64,000 nt of DNA from Bacteroidales bacterium (GCA_021371955.1 JAJFVD010000005.1:124001-188000); one strand, 5' to 3'. Counted from the stretch's first letter, positions 1-11,205 are shown. Notes: generated by a model from the sequence alone, not told the origin. Numbers and translations: made by a program.

Positions 1-1615
1 CTATTTTGCTAAAGAGCTCCTCTCTGTTATTAAGCTTGTAGCTCTCGGAGAGCTTCTTGTATACCCTTGATTGAGGTTTTATGCCAAGTGCCCTGAGCTT
101 TTCGTCAAGAATTGTCTGACCTCTTTTTTGGGAGTCTTTTATTTCGGATTTTAAAGCTTCGAGAATAATCGCTTTGGCTTTAGGGGTTTTTATAAAGTCC
201 AGCCACTCTCTTTGAGGCTTTTGAGATTCAGCGGTTATAATTTCAATCTGATCTCCGTTTCGTAGCTCATATGTGAGAGGTACCAGTTTATAATTTGCCT
301 TGGCTGCTATTGATTTATTACCGACTTCTGTGTGGATTGAATAGGCGAAATCTAGCGCTGTTGAACCTTTTGGCAATGCCCTTGATTCTCCTTTTGGAGT
401 GAAAACGTAAATTTCCGAAGCAAGAAGCCCGGTATGGAACTTATCCAAAAACTCAAGTGCATTTACATCCGGATTTTCCAGAACTTCCCGCACCATATTG
501 AGCCATTTGTCCATCTCTGTCTCGCTTGGAGATGCTCCTTTATATGTCCAGTGTGCAGCAACGCCTCTCTCGGCAAGTTCGTCCATCCTCTTTGTCCGTA
601 TCTGAACTTCAATCCAGTTCCCCTGTGGCCCCATTACAGTGCAGTGCAACGCTTCGTATCCGTTTATTTTAGGAGTGCTTACCCAGTCGCGGATTCGGTC
701 AGTTTTTGAAAGATAAAGTTCTGTAATGAGCGAGTAAATATGCCAGCATTGTACTCTTTCCGGCTGATCCTCTTTTGGCTCAAACACTATTCTAACTGCA
801 TACAGGTCGTATATCTGTTCAAAAGGAATCCCTTTCGCATTCATTTTTCTCCAGATAGAGTAGGGGGTTTTAGTCCTTTTTGAGACAGTAAACTTGAACC
901 CGCTTTGTTTAAGGCTTTCCACTATAGGCTCCATGAACAGGTCGATGGCGCAGCCTCTTTCAACCACAGTTTGTGATATCTTGGCCTGAATCTCATCGAA
1001 CTCGGATGGAAGAGTATGCATCAGCCAGATGTTTTCAAGTTCGGACTTAATGCTGTACAAACCAAGCCTGTGCGCAAGCGGAATAAATATGTACATTGTT
1101 TCACTTAAAATTTTTGCCCTTTTATGTTCGGGCATAAATTCTATAGTGCGCATATTATGAAGTCTGTCTGCCAGTTTAATAAGTATAACTCTCACATCGT
1201 CATTGAGGGTGAGCAGTATTCTCTTAAAATTTTCTGCCTGGCTGCTTGAAGAACTGTCAAATGCACTCTTGATTTTCGTTAAACCGTCTACCAAAGAGGC
1301 AATTTTAGCTCCGAAAAGTCTTTCAATATCTTCAATATTGTATTCCGTATCTTCAACAACATCATGCATAAGGGCAGCTACAATAGACTTATAGCCAAGC
1401 CCGATTTCCTGAACAACAATTTTTGCAACTGATATGGGATGGAGGATATATGGCTCGCCCGATCGTCTTCGTACGCCATTGTGGGCAGCGCGAGCAAATT
1501 CGAAAGCCTTAAGTACTGTTTCGTACTCTGTCTGGTTTGCACACCTTTTTAAACTTGCAAGCCTTAGCTCTTCAAATTCCCTATCTATAAGTTCTGTATC
1601 CTTTTCAGTAAACAT
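1..1615 (-). CDS. relA: RelA/SpoT-family (p)ppGpp synthetase/hydrolase, 3' end outside window
   Basis: This gene makes and degrades the stringent-response alarmone (p)ppGpp. I translated it directly from the minus strand: ATG at 1613-1615 and 538 codons open to the window edge, out of about 730-750 usual for the family. An HD hydrolase domain comes first, with an intact ALMHDVVED motif and the downstream LADRLHNMRT helix, so hydrolase activity is likely kept. The synthetase domain follows (DWVSTPKINGYEALH segment, then EVQIRT), and then a TGS domain (EIYVFTPKGESRALPKGST). The C-terminal ACT region lies beyond position 1. The start is 11 bases after the yihY stop, so it is probably the last visible gene of the ligA-to-relA run. 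An intact HD motif argues for a bifunctional Rsh/SpoT-type enzyme rather than a synthetase-only RelA. Confidence 0.95.
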   Translation of the reverse strand, partial: MFTEKDTELIDREFEELRLASLKRCANQTEYETVLKAFEFARAAHNGVRRRSGEPYILHPISVAKIVVQEIGLGYKSIVAALMHDVVEDTEYNIEDIERLFGAKIASLVDGLTKIKSAFDSSSSSQAENFKRILLTLNDDVRVILIKLADRLHNMRTIEFMPEHKRAKILSETMYIFIPLAHRLGLYSIKSELENIWLMHTLPSEFDEIQAKISQTVVERGCAIDLFMEPIVESLKQSGFKFTVSKRTKTPYSIWRKMNAKGIPFEQIYDLYAVRIVFEPKEDQPERVQCWHIYSLITELYLSKTDRIRDWVSTPKINGYEALHCTVMGPQGNWIEVQIRTKRMDELAERGVAAHWTYKGASPSETEMDKWLNMVREVLENPDVNALEFLDKFHTGLLASEIYVFTPKGESRALPKGSTALDFAYSIHTEVGNKSIAAKANYKLVPLTYELRNGDQIEIITAESQKPQREWLDFIKTPKAKAIILEALKSEIKDSQKRGQTILDEKLRALGIKPQSRVYKKLSESYKLNNREELFSKI

Positions 1616-1626
1616 TGTTTTATTAG

Positions 1627-2565
1627 TTATACATTGTTTATCTTATACCTGTCTACATTCTGATATGCGTGCGATAATTCTGCACCAAACAGTATAAGAG
1701 TCCAGCAGATGTTCATCCATACCAGAAAAAGCGGTATTGCCGCAAACACCCCATAAACAGCATTCAAACCGGAAACCATCAGCTGTGTTTCAAGATATAA
1801 AAACTGAACAACTACAAATGCAAATGATATAATAAGCGAAGAGTTGAATGCTGCAGCAAATTTAACCTTAATATTCGGTATAAAGTAGTACATAAGCGTA
1901 AACACCATTACAACAACTCCATAAATTGTGAGCCAGGTAAAAATAGATGTGACTGGAATAAACCGGTCAATCTGAAGCCCTACAGATTTGAGAGCGTTGG
2001 AGTATATAAGGCCCAAAGACATAAAAATCGAAATAATCAAAGGCGAAACCAGCAAAAGAAGAGGATAATACAACGCCCGTTTGCCAAATGAACGCTTGGC
2101 TTCAACTTTCCATATGTCGTTAAAAGACTTCTCAATACTCAGCATAAGCCAGATTACTGTCCAAAGTAGAAAAATAAAACTCACTGCTCCAAAAAAACCG
2201 TTCTGCCCGGACTTAATAATATTATTGGCAAATTGAAGAATATATTGAATAATATCCTCATTATCAGAAAAATATGTAAGTAAAAGAGTTTCGAGTTTTT
2301 GAGCGAGTCCAAATCCTTTTGTCACTGCAAACATCAGAGCAACAAACGGAACGACAGCCATCGCCGAAAAGAAACTTAAGCCAACCGCCTGAAGCCCCGC
2401 TTTGTCGCTGCTATAACCCCTTATTGTAATTATCAGCACTTTCAGATAACGAATCATCCGGGCTCTCATTATGCTGAGCTCGGAGAGATCCAGGTGCCAA
2501 ATATCGATTACAACGAATTTAAGGATTCTCTGGTATGTGTGTTTTATTTCTGTGTACCGCCTCAA
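1627..2565 (-). CDS. YihY/BrkB-family inner-membrane protein
   Basis: This is a 312-residue polytopic membrane protein of the YihY/UPF0761 family. Members have about six transmembrane helices and were once misnamed ribonuclease BN; their biochemical role is unsettled. The family's opening block is visible (residues ~48-85, with GLQAVGLSFFSAMAVVPFVAL), and hydrophobic helices continue to about residue 300. The start is a TTG whose last two bases overlap the TGA stop of the upstream thioesterase. The first ATG in frame is about 33 codons later. The stretch before it (ILKFVVIDIWHL) resembles the N-terminal helix of Bacteroidota homologues, so I keep the TTG start. It is translationally coupled to its neighbour. 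Confidence 0.85.
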   Translation of the reverse strand: MRRYTEIKHTYQRILKFVVIDIWHLDLSELSIMRARMIRYLKVLIITIRGYSSDKAGLQAVGLSFFSAMAVVPFVALMFAVTKGFGLAQKLETLLLTYFSDNEDIIQYILQFANNIIKSGQNGFFGAVSFIFLLWTVIWLMLSIEKSFNDIWKVEAKRSFGKRALYYPLLLLVSPLIISIFMSLGLIYSNALKSVGLQIDRFIPVTSIFTWLTIYGVVVMVFTLMYYFIPNIKVKFAAAFNSSLIISFAFVVVQFLYLETQLMVSGLNAVYGVFAAIPLFLVWMNICWTLILFGAELSHAYQNVDRYKINNV

Positions 2566-2933
2566 GATACTTTATTCATGAATTTAGCAGGGTTAATAAT
2601 ATATCTTATGTGTGTACCTATGCCAATCTCTCCTTGTTCATCAAATGCCGTTACATTGAATGTCAAAGCTTTACCGTCAATTTTTATAAGTTCGGATTCT
2701 GCGTATACTTTAGCTCCAACCGGACATGCCCTTTTATGCTGAACATGCACCTCAATCCCAACTGTATCCTGATATTCAGGTAAAAAAGATTTTGCCAGCT
2801 GATGTGCAGACTGCTCCATCAAAGCAATCATACTTGGAGTAGCAAATACTTCAAGCAATCCCGAACCATAATAGGCTGCCGTGTCTGTTTCGGAAACAAC
2901 CTTTTCAATTCTAAATTTTTTGCCGACTTCCAT
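2562..2933 (-). CDS. Hotdog-fold acyl-CoA thioesterase, FlK-like
   Basis: This 123-residue single-domain hotdog protein resembles fluoroacetyl-CoA thioesterase FlK and relatives. The family's catalytic set is visible: Thr32 in VFATPSM, Glu40 in IALMEQSA, and His66 in VQHKRACPVG. Such enzymes hydrolyse small or unusual acyl-CoAs. A housekeeping acyl-CoA role is likelier here than fluoroacetate resistance, because nothing nearby concerns organofluorine. One base separates it from the flavodiiron gene upstream, and its stop overlaps the yihY start, so it sits inside a polycistronic unit. The family assignment is firm; the substrate is unknown. Confidence 0.85.
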   Translation of the reverse strand: MEVGKKFRIEKVVSETDTAAYYGSGLLEVFATPSMIALMEQSAHQLAKSFLPEYQDTVGIEVHVQHKRACPVGAKVYAESELIKIDGKALTFNVTAFDEQGEIGIGTHIRYIINPAKFMNKVS

Positions 2934-2934
2934 C

Positions 2935-4110
2935 TTAAATTATATTTTTTGCCATTGTAATGAAACCTTCCATTTTCTCCGGATTAGGAGAACCCATAAG
3001 CTCAACAGGTTCAGATACCTTGTTCCACGACATTTTTTCAGCAAAAGCGGTAAGGGTTTTCAGGCCGCCTCCTGTCCAGCTGTATGAACCAAAAAGGGCA
3101 TAATTTTTATCTTTAGGAGAGACTACCGATAACTCATGACAAAGATGTTCCATCATTGGATGCATTCCTGTATTATAAGCACAGGAGCCGAGGATTATGC
3201 TCTTATATTTCCATATTTCACTTATTATAAACGAGGCATTTGTCTTAGAAACATCATATACCCTTATGTTTTTCACGCCTCTTTCTGCAATGAGCCTTGC
3301 TACATAGTCAGCCATTTTTTCGGTATTGCCGTACATTGATGCGAATGCAATAACGACACCGTCTTCAGATTGGTGCCTGCTCCATCTGTCATAAAGCTCT
3401 ATTGCTTTCGACGGATTTTCCCTCCATACGGGTCCGTGAGACGGACAAATCATTTTTATCTCTGTACCCTGTAATTTGGCAAATGCTTTTTGTACCATAT
3501 TACTGTATTTACCAACTATATTGGAGTAATATCTTCGCATTTCATCTTCAAAGAAGCTAAAATTTATTTCGTCATCAAAAATCCCTCCATCCAGTGTTCC
3601 AAAACTGCCAAAGGCATCACATGAAAAAAGAATCTTATCGGTCTTATCATATGTCATCATTGTTTCCGGCCAGTGTACCCATGGAGTTAAAATAAAAGAG
3701 AGTTTATGATAACCAAGACTGATTTCTTCTCCATCCTTTACTTCCTGAAAGTTTTCTGTTCCTACTCCGTAATATGCTTCCAGCATTTTAAAAGCCTTAA
3801 TGTTTGATAGAATTGTAAGCTTCGGATAAAATTTCAGAAGTATTCCAATCATACTTGCATGATCGGGTTCCATGTGATTTACAACGAGATAATCAAGCTG
3901 CCTGCCGTCAAGATATTTCCTGATTTCATCAAGATAATCATCTTTTGAACCAAATTCGAGAGTATCTATCAGCGCACTTTTTTCATCATTTATAAGGTAA
4001 GAGTTATAAGCCACTCCATTTGGCAGTGGCCAGTTATTTTCAAACAGCCTTTTTTTTCTGTCATTTGTTCCTAAGTAGATGACTTTGTTACTTATAACTA
4101 TCTTCTTCAT
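2935..4110 (-). CDS. fprA: Flavodiiron protein (FprA-type A flavoprotein)
   Basis: This cytoplasmic enzyme reduces O2 to water (and/or NO to N2O) with electrons from rubredoxin or a coenzyme, protecting anaerobic metabolism. It is 391 residues, the normal size for the two-domain form. Residues ~1-245 form a metallo-beta-lactamase-like di-iron domain. Its ligand motif reads NHMEPDHAS (H-x-E-x-D-H), with later ligands in WVHWPE, SCDAFGSFG and PSHGPVW. From about residue 252 comes a flavodoxin domain whose FMN phosphate loop reads ASMYGNTEKMADY. There is no rubredoxin or flavin-reductase extension, so its reductant must come from elsewhere. It lies between ligA (53 bases upstream) and the thioesterase. 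Confidence 0.95.
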   Translation of the reverse strand: MKKIVISNKVIYLGTNDRKKRLFENNWPLPNGVAYNSYLINDEKSALIDTLEFGSKDDYLDEIRKYLDGRQLDYLVVNHMEPDHASMIGILLKFYPKLTILSNIKAFKMLEAYYGVGTENFQEVKDGEEISLGYHKLSFILTPWVHWPETMMTYDKTDKILFSCDAFGSFGTLDGGIFDDEINFSFFEDEMRRYYSNIVGKYSNMVQKAFAKLQGTEIKMICPSHGPVWRENPSKAIELYDRWSRHQSEDGVVIAFASMYGNTEKMADYVARLIAERGVKNIRVYDVSKTNASFIISEIWKYKSIILGSCAYNTGMHPMMEHLCHELSVVSPKDKNYALFGSYSWTGGGLKTLTAFAEKMSWNKVSEPVELMGSPNPEKMEGFITMAKNII

Positions 4111-4163
4111 AGATTGATTAATGTTTTTTTAATGTGATTTCGTTAACATGCAAAGTTAATCAA

Positions 4164-6188
<2,025 letters not shown>

Positions 6189-6220
6189 TTACACAAATTT
6201 AAATATTTTTTAATAATTGT

Positions 6221-6228
6221 TACCTTTG
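6221..6228 (+). promoter_or_regulatory. Putative -7 promoter element (TAnnTTTG) of pfp
   Basis: TACCTTTG matches the Bacteroidota primary-sigma -7 consensus TAnnTTTG exactly, 21 bases before the ATG at 6250. I see no clear -33 TTTG at 19-21 bases upstream. It lies in the 67-base divergent gap with ligA. Confidence 0.5.
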
Positions 6229-6249
6229 TGCGCTCAATAAAATGTAACG

Positions 6250-7482
6250 ATGAAAAAATCAATTGTAATTTTAACGGGAGGAGGTCCCGCACCTGGAATG
6301 AATACCGTAGTTGGTAGTATTGCAAAAACCTTCATTTCAAATGGTTATCGTGTTTTAGGCTTGCACGGTGGTTACAAAGGGCTCTTTTCAAAAGAACCTA
6401 ATTATACCGAACTTGACTTTCTGATGGCTGACTCAATTTTCAACAGGGGAGGATCATATCTGATTATGAGCAGATATAAGCCATCACCAATAGATTACGA
6501 ACAAAATTTCAACCTAAATTTCTTTATAGAGAACAATATCCAGTTATTGGTAACTATAGGAGGAGACGATACAGCTTCAACGGCAAATAAAGTTGCAAAA
6601 TTTCTGTCTGAACATAATCACGATATTTCTAATATTCACGTTCCCAAAACGATAGATAACGATTTGCCATTGCCTCTTGCCCGGCCAACTTTCGGATATG
6701 AGTCTGCTAAATCGGAGGGAGCCCGGATTGCAACGACAGTATATGAAGATGCCCGAACAAGCAATAACTGGTTTGTTGTATGTGCAATGGGACGTTCTGC
6801 TGGACACCTTGCATTTGGAATAGGATCTGCTGCCCACTATCCGATGATAGTTATTCCTGAGATGTTCAACAAGACAACAATTACTGTAGATAAAATTGTT
6901 AAAATTGCTGTATCTTCGATTGTTAAAAGATTAATTCTTAACATAAATTATGGTGCGGTAATGATTTCGGAAGGTGTTTTTCACGAATTAAGCGATGACG
7001 AACTAAACAAATCAGGTGTTGTTTTCTCATACGACGAACATGGCCATCCGGAACTTGGTAAAGTATCAAAAGCACATATATTCAGCGAAATGGTGGAAAC
7101 CAGATTGCGTGAACTGGGTGTTAAGACAAAAATAAGGCCCGTAGAACTGGGATATGAGTTGAGATGCCAGTCTCCAAGTGCCTATGATTTAGTGTATTGT
7201 ACCGAATTGGGAATTGGCTTGCATCAATTGTTTGTTGAAGGGAAAACAGGTTGTATGGTTTATATAGATCACCTTGGAAAAGTTGAACCACTTTATCTTA
7301 AAGATATTCAGGATCCTGTGACAGGAAAAATTCCTCCAAGAGGGGTAAACCTGGAGTCCGACAGAGTTCAGGCGATTATCAACAACATTATGCACTACAT
7401 AACCAAGGATGATTATGAAGCTGCCCGTAAATATATTTCAAATCCCGAAGAGTACGATTTCAGAAAAATCCTTAACTGGTAG
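6250..7482 (+). CDS. pfp: 6-phosphofructokinase, pyrophosphate-dependent type
   Basis: This enzyme phosphorylates fructose-6-phosphate to the 1,6-bisphosphate. It is 410 residues, longer than the ~320-residue ATP-PfkA of enterobacteria. Its N-terminal glycine loop reads GGGPAPGMN. Two residues that discriminate the phosphoryl donor point to PPi. The sequence is GGDD (104-107), where ATP enzymes have GGDG and the second Asp blocks ATP. It is also PKTIDND (132-138), where ATP enzymes have PGTIDND. A PPi enzyme is reversible and spares ATP. Five bases separate it from the downstream GH13 glycosidase, consistent with a glycan-to-glycolysis unit. The donor is inferred from residues, not shown. Confidence 0.92.
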   Translation: MKKSIVILTGGGPAPGMNTVVGSIAKTFISNGYRVLGLHGGYKGLFSKEPNYTELDFLMADSIFNRGGSYLIMSRYKPSPIDYEQNFNLNFFIENNIQLLVTIGGDDTASTANKVAKFLSEHNHDISNIHVPKTIDNDLPLPLARPTFGYESAKSEGARIATTVYEDARTSNNWFVVCAMGRSAGHLAFGIGSAAHYPMIVIPEMFNKTTITVDKIVKIAVSSIVKRLILNINYGAVMISEGVFHELSDDELNKSGVVFSYDEHGHPELGKVSKAHIFSEMVETRLRELGVKTKIRPVELGYELRCQSPSAYDLVYCTELGIGLHQLFVEGKTGCMVYIDHLGKVEPLYLKDIQDPVTGKIPPRGVNLESDRVQAIINNIMHYITKDDYEAARKYISNPEEYDFRKILNW

Positions 7483-7487
7483 AAATT

Positions 7488-9146
7488 GTGCATGAAAAAT
7501 TCATAGTATATCAGGTTTTGCCGAGGTTGTTTGGGAATACAAATGAGTTTTGTATTCCCAACTCTTCTTTAGACGTGAACGGTTCCGGAAAATTTTCGGA
7601 TTTTACATCAGAATTGCTGGCAGAAATCAGAGAACTTGGATGTACACATATCTGGTATACAGGGGTATTGGAGCATTCTACTAAAAGTGATTATTCCGGT
7701 TATGGAATTAGGATTTGCAACCCTTCACTTGTTAAGGGTATTGCCGGATCTCCTTATGCAATAATGGACTATTACGATGTAGATCCCGATCTGGCATGTA
7801 TTGTGCCGGACAGGCTGGAAGAATTCAGGCAGTTGATTGTAAGGAGTCATGAATCCGGTCTGAAGGTTATTATTGATTTTGTCCCAAATCATGTTTCAAG
7901 AGAGTATTATTCAGATAAAAAGCCGGACAACGAAACTGATTTCGGATCAAACGATCAGACCGGTTATCCGTTTCATCCCATGAATAACTTCTATTATATC
8001 AATAATGAGAAATATATTCCTCCAGTAGATAATCCGCTGAATCCATATCATGAATGTCCTGCAAAAGTTACCGGGAATGATTGTTTTGTTAGTAATCCTA
8101 CTATAAATGACTGGTATGAAACAGTTAAGCTCAATTATGGTGTCGACTATATAAATGGAAGGAAGTCATATTTTAACCCATTACCGGATACCTGGCTCAA
8201 AATGCTTAATATTCTGAATTATTGGGCAAAATTTGGGGTTGACGGTTTCCGGTGCGATATGGCAGAGATGGTCCCTGTTGAGTTCTGGGAATGGTGTCTC
8301 AACTCTGTTAAAAAGGATTTTCCGGATATTATTTTCATTGCAGAGATATACAATCCCGGGAATTATAATGCTTACCTGACCAGAGGTGGTTTTGACTATC
8401 TGTACGATAAAGTGGGACTATATGATTATCTCAAACTGGTTTTGAGAGGTGAAAAACCTGCTTCAGGCATAACAAATTGCTGGCAATCCGTAAATGATAT
8501 ACAGGACAGAATGTTAAACTTTCTGGAAAACCATGATGAACAGCGGCTTGCTTCTGACTTTTTTCTGGGAGATTCAATGAAAGCATTGCCTGCGCTTGCA
8601 GTCTCATTACTTCTTAATCGTTCTCCTTTTATGATATATTTTGGACAGGAGTTAGGCGAGAGAGGTATGGATTCAGAAGGATATAGCACAGAAGATGGAA
8701 GAACTTCAATATTTGACTATTGGTCCGTTTCAACTATAAGAGAATGGCTTAAAGATAAATACGATTCCGACTTAAGGCTTTTGTATAAGCAATTACTAAA
8801 GCTTTCAATAAATGAAACGGCGTTCAGAATAGGTTCCACCTACGATCTGGAGTACGCAAACCTTAACAACGCACATTTTAATCCGGATTTCCACTATGCG
8901 TTTATCAGAAAGCATAGTAACGAACTGATTATTGTGGTTGTAAATTTCAACGACAATCTGTCGGATTTGAAAATTAACATTCCTGCGTCTCTTTTTTCAT
9001 ATTTTCAAATAAGCGATGGAATAATCTGTCACGGTCAGGATCTTTTTACTGACAATAAAGCCGAATATGCAATTTCATCTTCAGTTCCGTTTATTATTAC
9101 TGTCGCCGGAAGAGGGATAAGGGTAATTAAACTTTTACTTCAATAA
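7488..9146 (+). CDS. GH13 alpha-amylase-family glycosidase (GTG start)
   Basis: This 552-residue protein has a (beta/alpha)8 glycosidase domain acting on alpha-glucans or related alpha-glucosides. GH13 conserved regions appear in order: DFVPNH (131-136), the nucleophile Asp257 in VDGFRCDMAEM, acid/base Glu286 in IFIAEIYNP, and the transition-state Asp350 in FLENHDEQR. A short beta-sandwich domain closes the protein. There is no signal peptide, so it should be cytoplasmic. The reading frame opens with GTG at 7488; the nearby ATG at 7492 is out of frame and hits a stop after four codons. It sits 5 bases after pfp. Its 3' end overlaps the convergent umuC gene by 20 bases. The exact substrate cannot be read from sequence. 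Confidence 0.92.
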   Translation: MHEKFIVYQVLPRLFGNTNEFCIPNSSLDVNGSGKFSDFTSELLAEIRELGCTHIWYTGVLEHSTKSDYSGYGIRICNPSLVKGIAGSPYAIMDYYDVDPDLACIVPDRLEEFRQLIVRSHESGLKVIIDFVPNHVSREYYSDKKPDNETDFGSNDQTGYPFHPMNNFYYINNEKYIPPVDNPLNPYHECPAKVTGNDCFVSNPTINDWYETVKLNYGVDYINGRKSYFNPLPDTWLKMLNILNYWAKFGVDGFRCDMAEMVPVEFWEWCLNSVKKDFPDIIFIAEIYNPGNYNAYLTRGGFDYLYDKVGLYDYLKLVLRGEKPASGITNCWQSVNDIQDRMLNFLENHDEQRLASDFFLGDSMKALPALAVSLLLNRSPFMIYFGQELGERGMDSEGYSTEDGRTSIFDYWSVSTIREWLKDKYDSDLRLLYKQLLKLSINETAFRIGSTYDLEYANLNNAHFNPDFHYAFIRKHSNELIIVVVNFNDNLSDLKINIPASLFSYFQISDGIICHGQDLFTDNKAEYAISSSVPFIITVAGRGIRVIKLLLQ

Positions 9147-10386
9147 TATCATCCCAACTGGTTGTAAATCTTTTTGACAAGAAATTCTGATTTGCTCTTA
9201 TTCTTTCAACTCCTTCTGTTGCAGTAAAAACAGTATGTCTGCCATAACGGGTATTCATCTCGTCCATTACAGTCATTACTGAACTCTCTTTAGAACGGTC
9301 TCTTTCGTAAAATAAAGGAGGAGTTATATCGGATTTACGGCTTATGGCTGTAATAATTACCCCGGCCTTTTTATAACCGTATCCCTGTTTGTATATTTTT
9401 TTTAGTCCGTAACAAGCTCTCTCAATCAGCTCAAATGTGCTGTCCGTATAGCTCTCAATAGGAATCAATGTACTCTCATAATGGTGATTTCCCTGCTCTT
9501 TGAATCTGTTCGTGAGTATAAAAACAATAATCTCCCTGCAAACTCCTTTTTGCCTGCGCAGCTTTTCTGCGGAAGATGCTGTAAAAGTGGCCACGGCTTT
9601 GCAGATTTCTTCAAATTCGTAAATGTCCTCCGAGAAGCTCCTGCTTGTGCAAATTTGTTTTTTATCCGAAATTCTGTCTTCGAGTTCAATGCAGGACTCT
9701 CCATTCAACTCTTTCCAGCTTTTGAGTCCAACAATTCCCATTTTTGACTTGACCCACCCCTGTGAAATAGCTGTAAAATCAGAAGCAGTATTTATCCTGT
9801 TGAGTTTTAGCATTTTTGAATATGCACGTCCAACTCCCCAAACATCTTCAATCGGAAATTTTAATAGTACCTTTTTTATGTCTTCATCTCTATCCATCAG
9901 ACAAAAGCTATTAAGCCTCGGATATTTTTTGGATAGCTTTGCTGCAACTTTAGCCAGCGTTTTTGTGTGAGATATTCCCAGACTTATGGGAATACCTGTT
10001 TCTCGCTTTATTTTGCGGACGATTTCTTCTCCTGTAGACTTTATTGCTTCATAAGACATTCCGTCAAAATTCAGAAAAGCTTCATCAATTGAGTAAACTT
10101 CTATTGAAGGGACAAAACTTTTCAGCCTGTCCATAACTCTGGCGGAGAGATCCCCGTATAAAGGGAAATTTGCGGAATAGGAGATAACCCCATTTTTTTC
10201 TGCCAGATCCTTGATCTTAAAAACAGGTTCACCCATTTTTATTCCAAGTGCCTTAGCCTCATCTGAGCGTGAAATTACACATCCGTCGTTATTGCTCAAA
10301 ACAACAACCGGTTTTCCTGTGAGAGAAGGGTTAAACACCCTCTCGCAGCTTACAAAAAAATTATTGCAGTCTGCCAGGCCATACAT
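9127..10386 (-). CDS. umuC: Y-family DNA polymerase V catalytic subunit UmuC
   Basis: UmuC is the translesion polymerase of the SOS mutagenesis system and works with processed UmuD'. The protein is 419 residues, close to E. coli UmuC. It starts MYGLADCNNFFVSCERVF, with the first metal-binding Asp at residue 6. The second catalytic block is VYSIDEAFLNF, and the finger region has SNNDGCVISRS. A helix-hairpin-helix, the little-finger domain and a UmuC-type C-terminus follow. It overlaps the VanZ-like gene upstream by 26 bases and the GH13 gene downstream by 20. It is the last gene of the DUF362-umuD-vanZ-umuC run. Confidence 0.96.
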   Translation of the reverse strand: MYGLADCNNFFVSCERVFNPSLTGKPVVVLSNNDGCVISRSDEAKALGIKMGEPVFKIKDLAEKNGVISYSANFPLYGDLSARVMDRLKSFVPSIEVYSIDEAFLNFDGMSYEAIKSTGEEIVRKIKRETGIPISLGISHTKTLAKVAAKLSKKYPRLNSFCLMDRDEDIKKVLLKFPIEDVWGVGRAYSKMLKLNRINTASDFTAISQGWVKSKMGIVGLKSWKELNGESCIELEDRISDKKQICTSRSFSEDIYEFEEICKAVATFTASSAEKLRRQKGVCREIIVFILTNRFKEQGNHHYESTLIPIESYTDSTFELIERACYGLKKIYKQGYGYKKAGVIITAISRKSDITPPLFYERDRSKESSVMTVMDEMNTRYGRHTVFTATEGVERIRANQNFLSKRFTTSWDDIIEVKV

Positions 10387-10777
10387 GTTTCACAATACTA
10401 TTAAATATAAGAAGCAGAATTGTTCCGGTAAAAACTCCTGTGATGTTTGCCAGGATGTCTGCGGGGTCAAAATCTCTGTTTGGATTTAAATTCTGCAATG
10501 TTTCTGCAACTAGAGCAAGTATTATTCCGGATAAAACCAGCATTGCAATGTCATATCTGCCGAATACTTTTTTAAACCAGCCCTCAATGGCATGCCATGC
10601 CAAAAATGGATATGGAAGGAACATTATGAAATGGGCTATCCTGTCTGCGCGAATTCCAAAAAAGTACAAGGAAAGGTCAATTCCCGTATCCTTGAATGTA
10701 TGTAAGCAAAGAAAAAATACTGCTGACAGATATACCAAAAAAAGCAATTTAAAAATTACAACTATTTTTTTCATCAT
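10361..10777 (-). CDS. VanZ-family membrane protein between umuD and umuC
   Basis: This 138-residue integral membrane protein has about four hydrophobic helices. The VanZ-like pattern appears in the segments RADRIAHFIMFLPYPFLAWHA and ILALVAETLQNLNPNRDFDPADILANITG, the latter carrying the typical E-x-x-Q ... R-x-x-D-x-x-D-x-x-x-N signature. VanZ proteins are linked to low-level teicoplanin resistance, but most members have no known role. I take the ATG at 10777 as the start because it overlaps the umuD TGA (ATGA), the usual coupling arrangement; the upstream ATG at 10810 lies inside umuD. Its 3' end runs 26 bases into umuC, so it is embedded in the polymerase operon. Confidence 0.85.
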   Translation of the reverse strand: MMKKIVVIFKLLFLVYLSAVFFLCLHTFKDTGIDLSLYFFGIRADRIAHFIMFLPYPFLAWHAIEGWFKKVFGRYDIAMLVLSGIILALVAETLQNLNPNRDFDPADILANITGVFTGTILLLIFNSIVKHVWPGRLQ

Positions 10778-11205
10778 ACTCTCTTTATCAAATAGCGGAC
10801 AATTCCCCATACATAAAAATCATTGTCCTTTTTTACCCTTATGGGTTTAAATTTTTCGTTAGCCGGAACAAGCAAAAGGTCCTCGCCCTCCAGTCTTACC
10901 CTCTTGAGAGTGAATTCTCCATCCAAAAAACAAACGGCAAGACAGTTTTCATAAGGTTCAACTGAACGGTCAATTACAAGAATATCCCCGTCGTCTACAC
11001 CGTCATTTATCATGCTTTCTCCCTTTACCCTTGCATAAAAAGTGGATGATGGATTTTTAACAAGTGCCCTGTTAAGGTCCATTGTGCTTTCCATATGGTT
11101 TTCGGCAGGAGAGGGAAATCCTGCGTTGACCGGAGTATCAGAAAACTTAATATTTAACGATTCAACCGAATCCGGTTTTAGAATTTCAATGTTTTTGTTT
11201 TTCAT
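10774..11205 (-). CDS. umuD: UmuD, LexA-like self-cleaving subunit of Pol V
   Basis: UmuD is cleaved under RecA stimulation to UmuD', which activates UmuC. From the ATG at 11205 the protein is 143 residues, the E. coli size. The cleavage site is Ala28-Gly29 in VNAGFPSPAENH. The catalytic dyad is Ser64 in VKGESM and Lys101 in FTLKRV, all in S24-peptidase positions. An upstream ATG at 11226 exists, but it overlaps the DUF362 gene, and the 11205 start sits 2 bases beyond that gene's stop. No DNA-binding domain is present, so it is UmuD rather than LexA. I see no obvious LexA box upstream of the operon. Confidence 0.95.
   Translation of the reverse strand: MKNKNIEILKPDSVESLNIKFSDTPVNAGFPSPAENHMESTMDLNRALVKNPSSTFYARVKGESMINDGVDDGDILVIDRSVEPYENCLAVCFLDGEFTLKRVRLEGEDLLLVPANEKFKPIRVKKDNDFYVWGIVRYLIKRV

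Noticed and set aside
6194-6201. TAAATTTG on the minus strand as a ligA promoter
   Set aside because: A start site would fall about 5 bases from the ATG. It is possible for a nearly leaderless message, but too weak to list as a feature.
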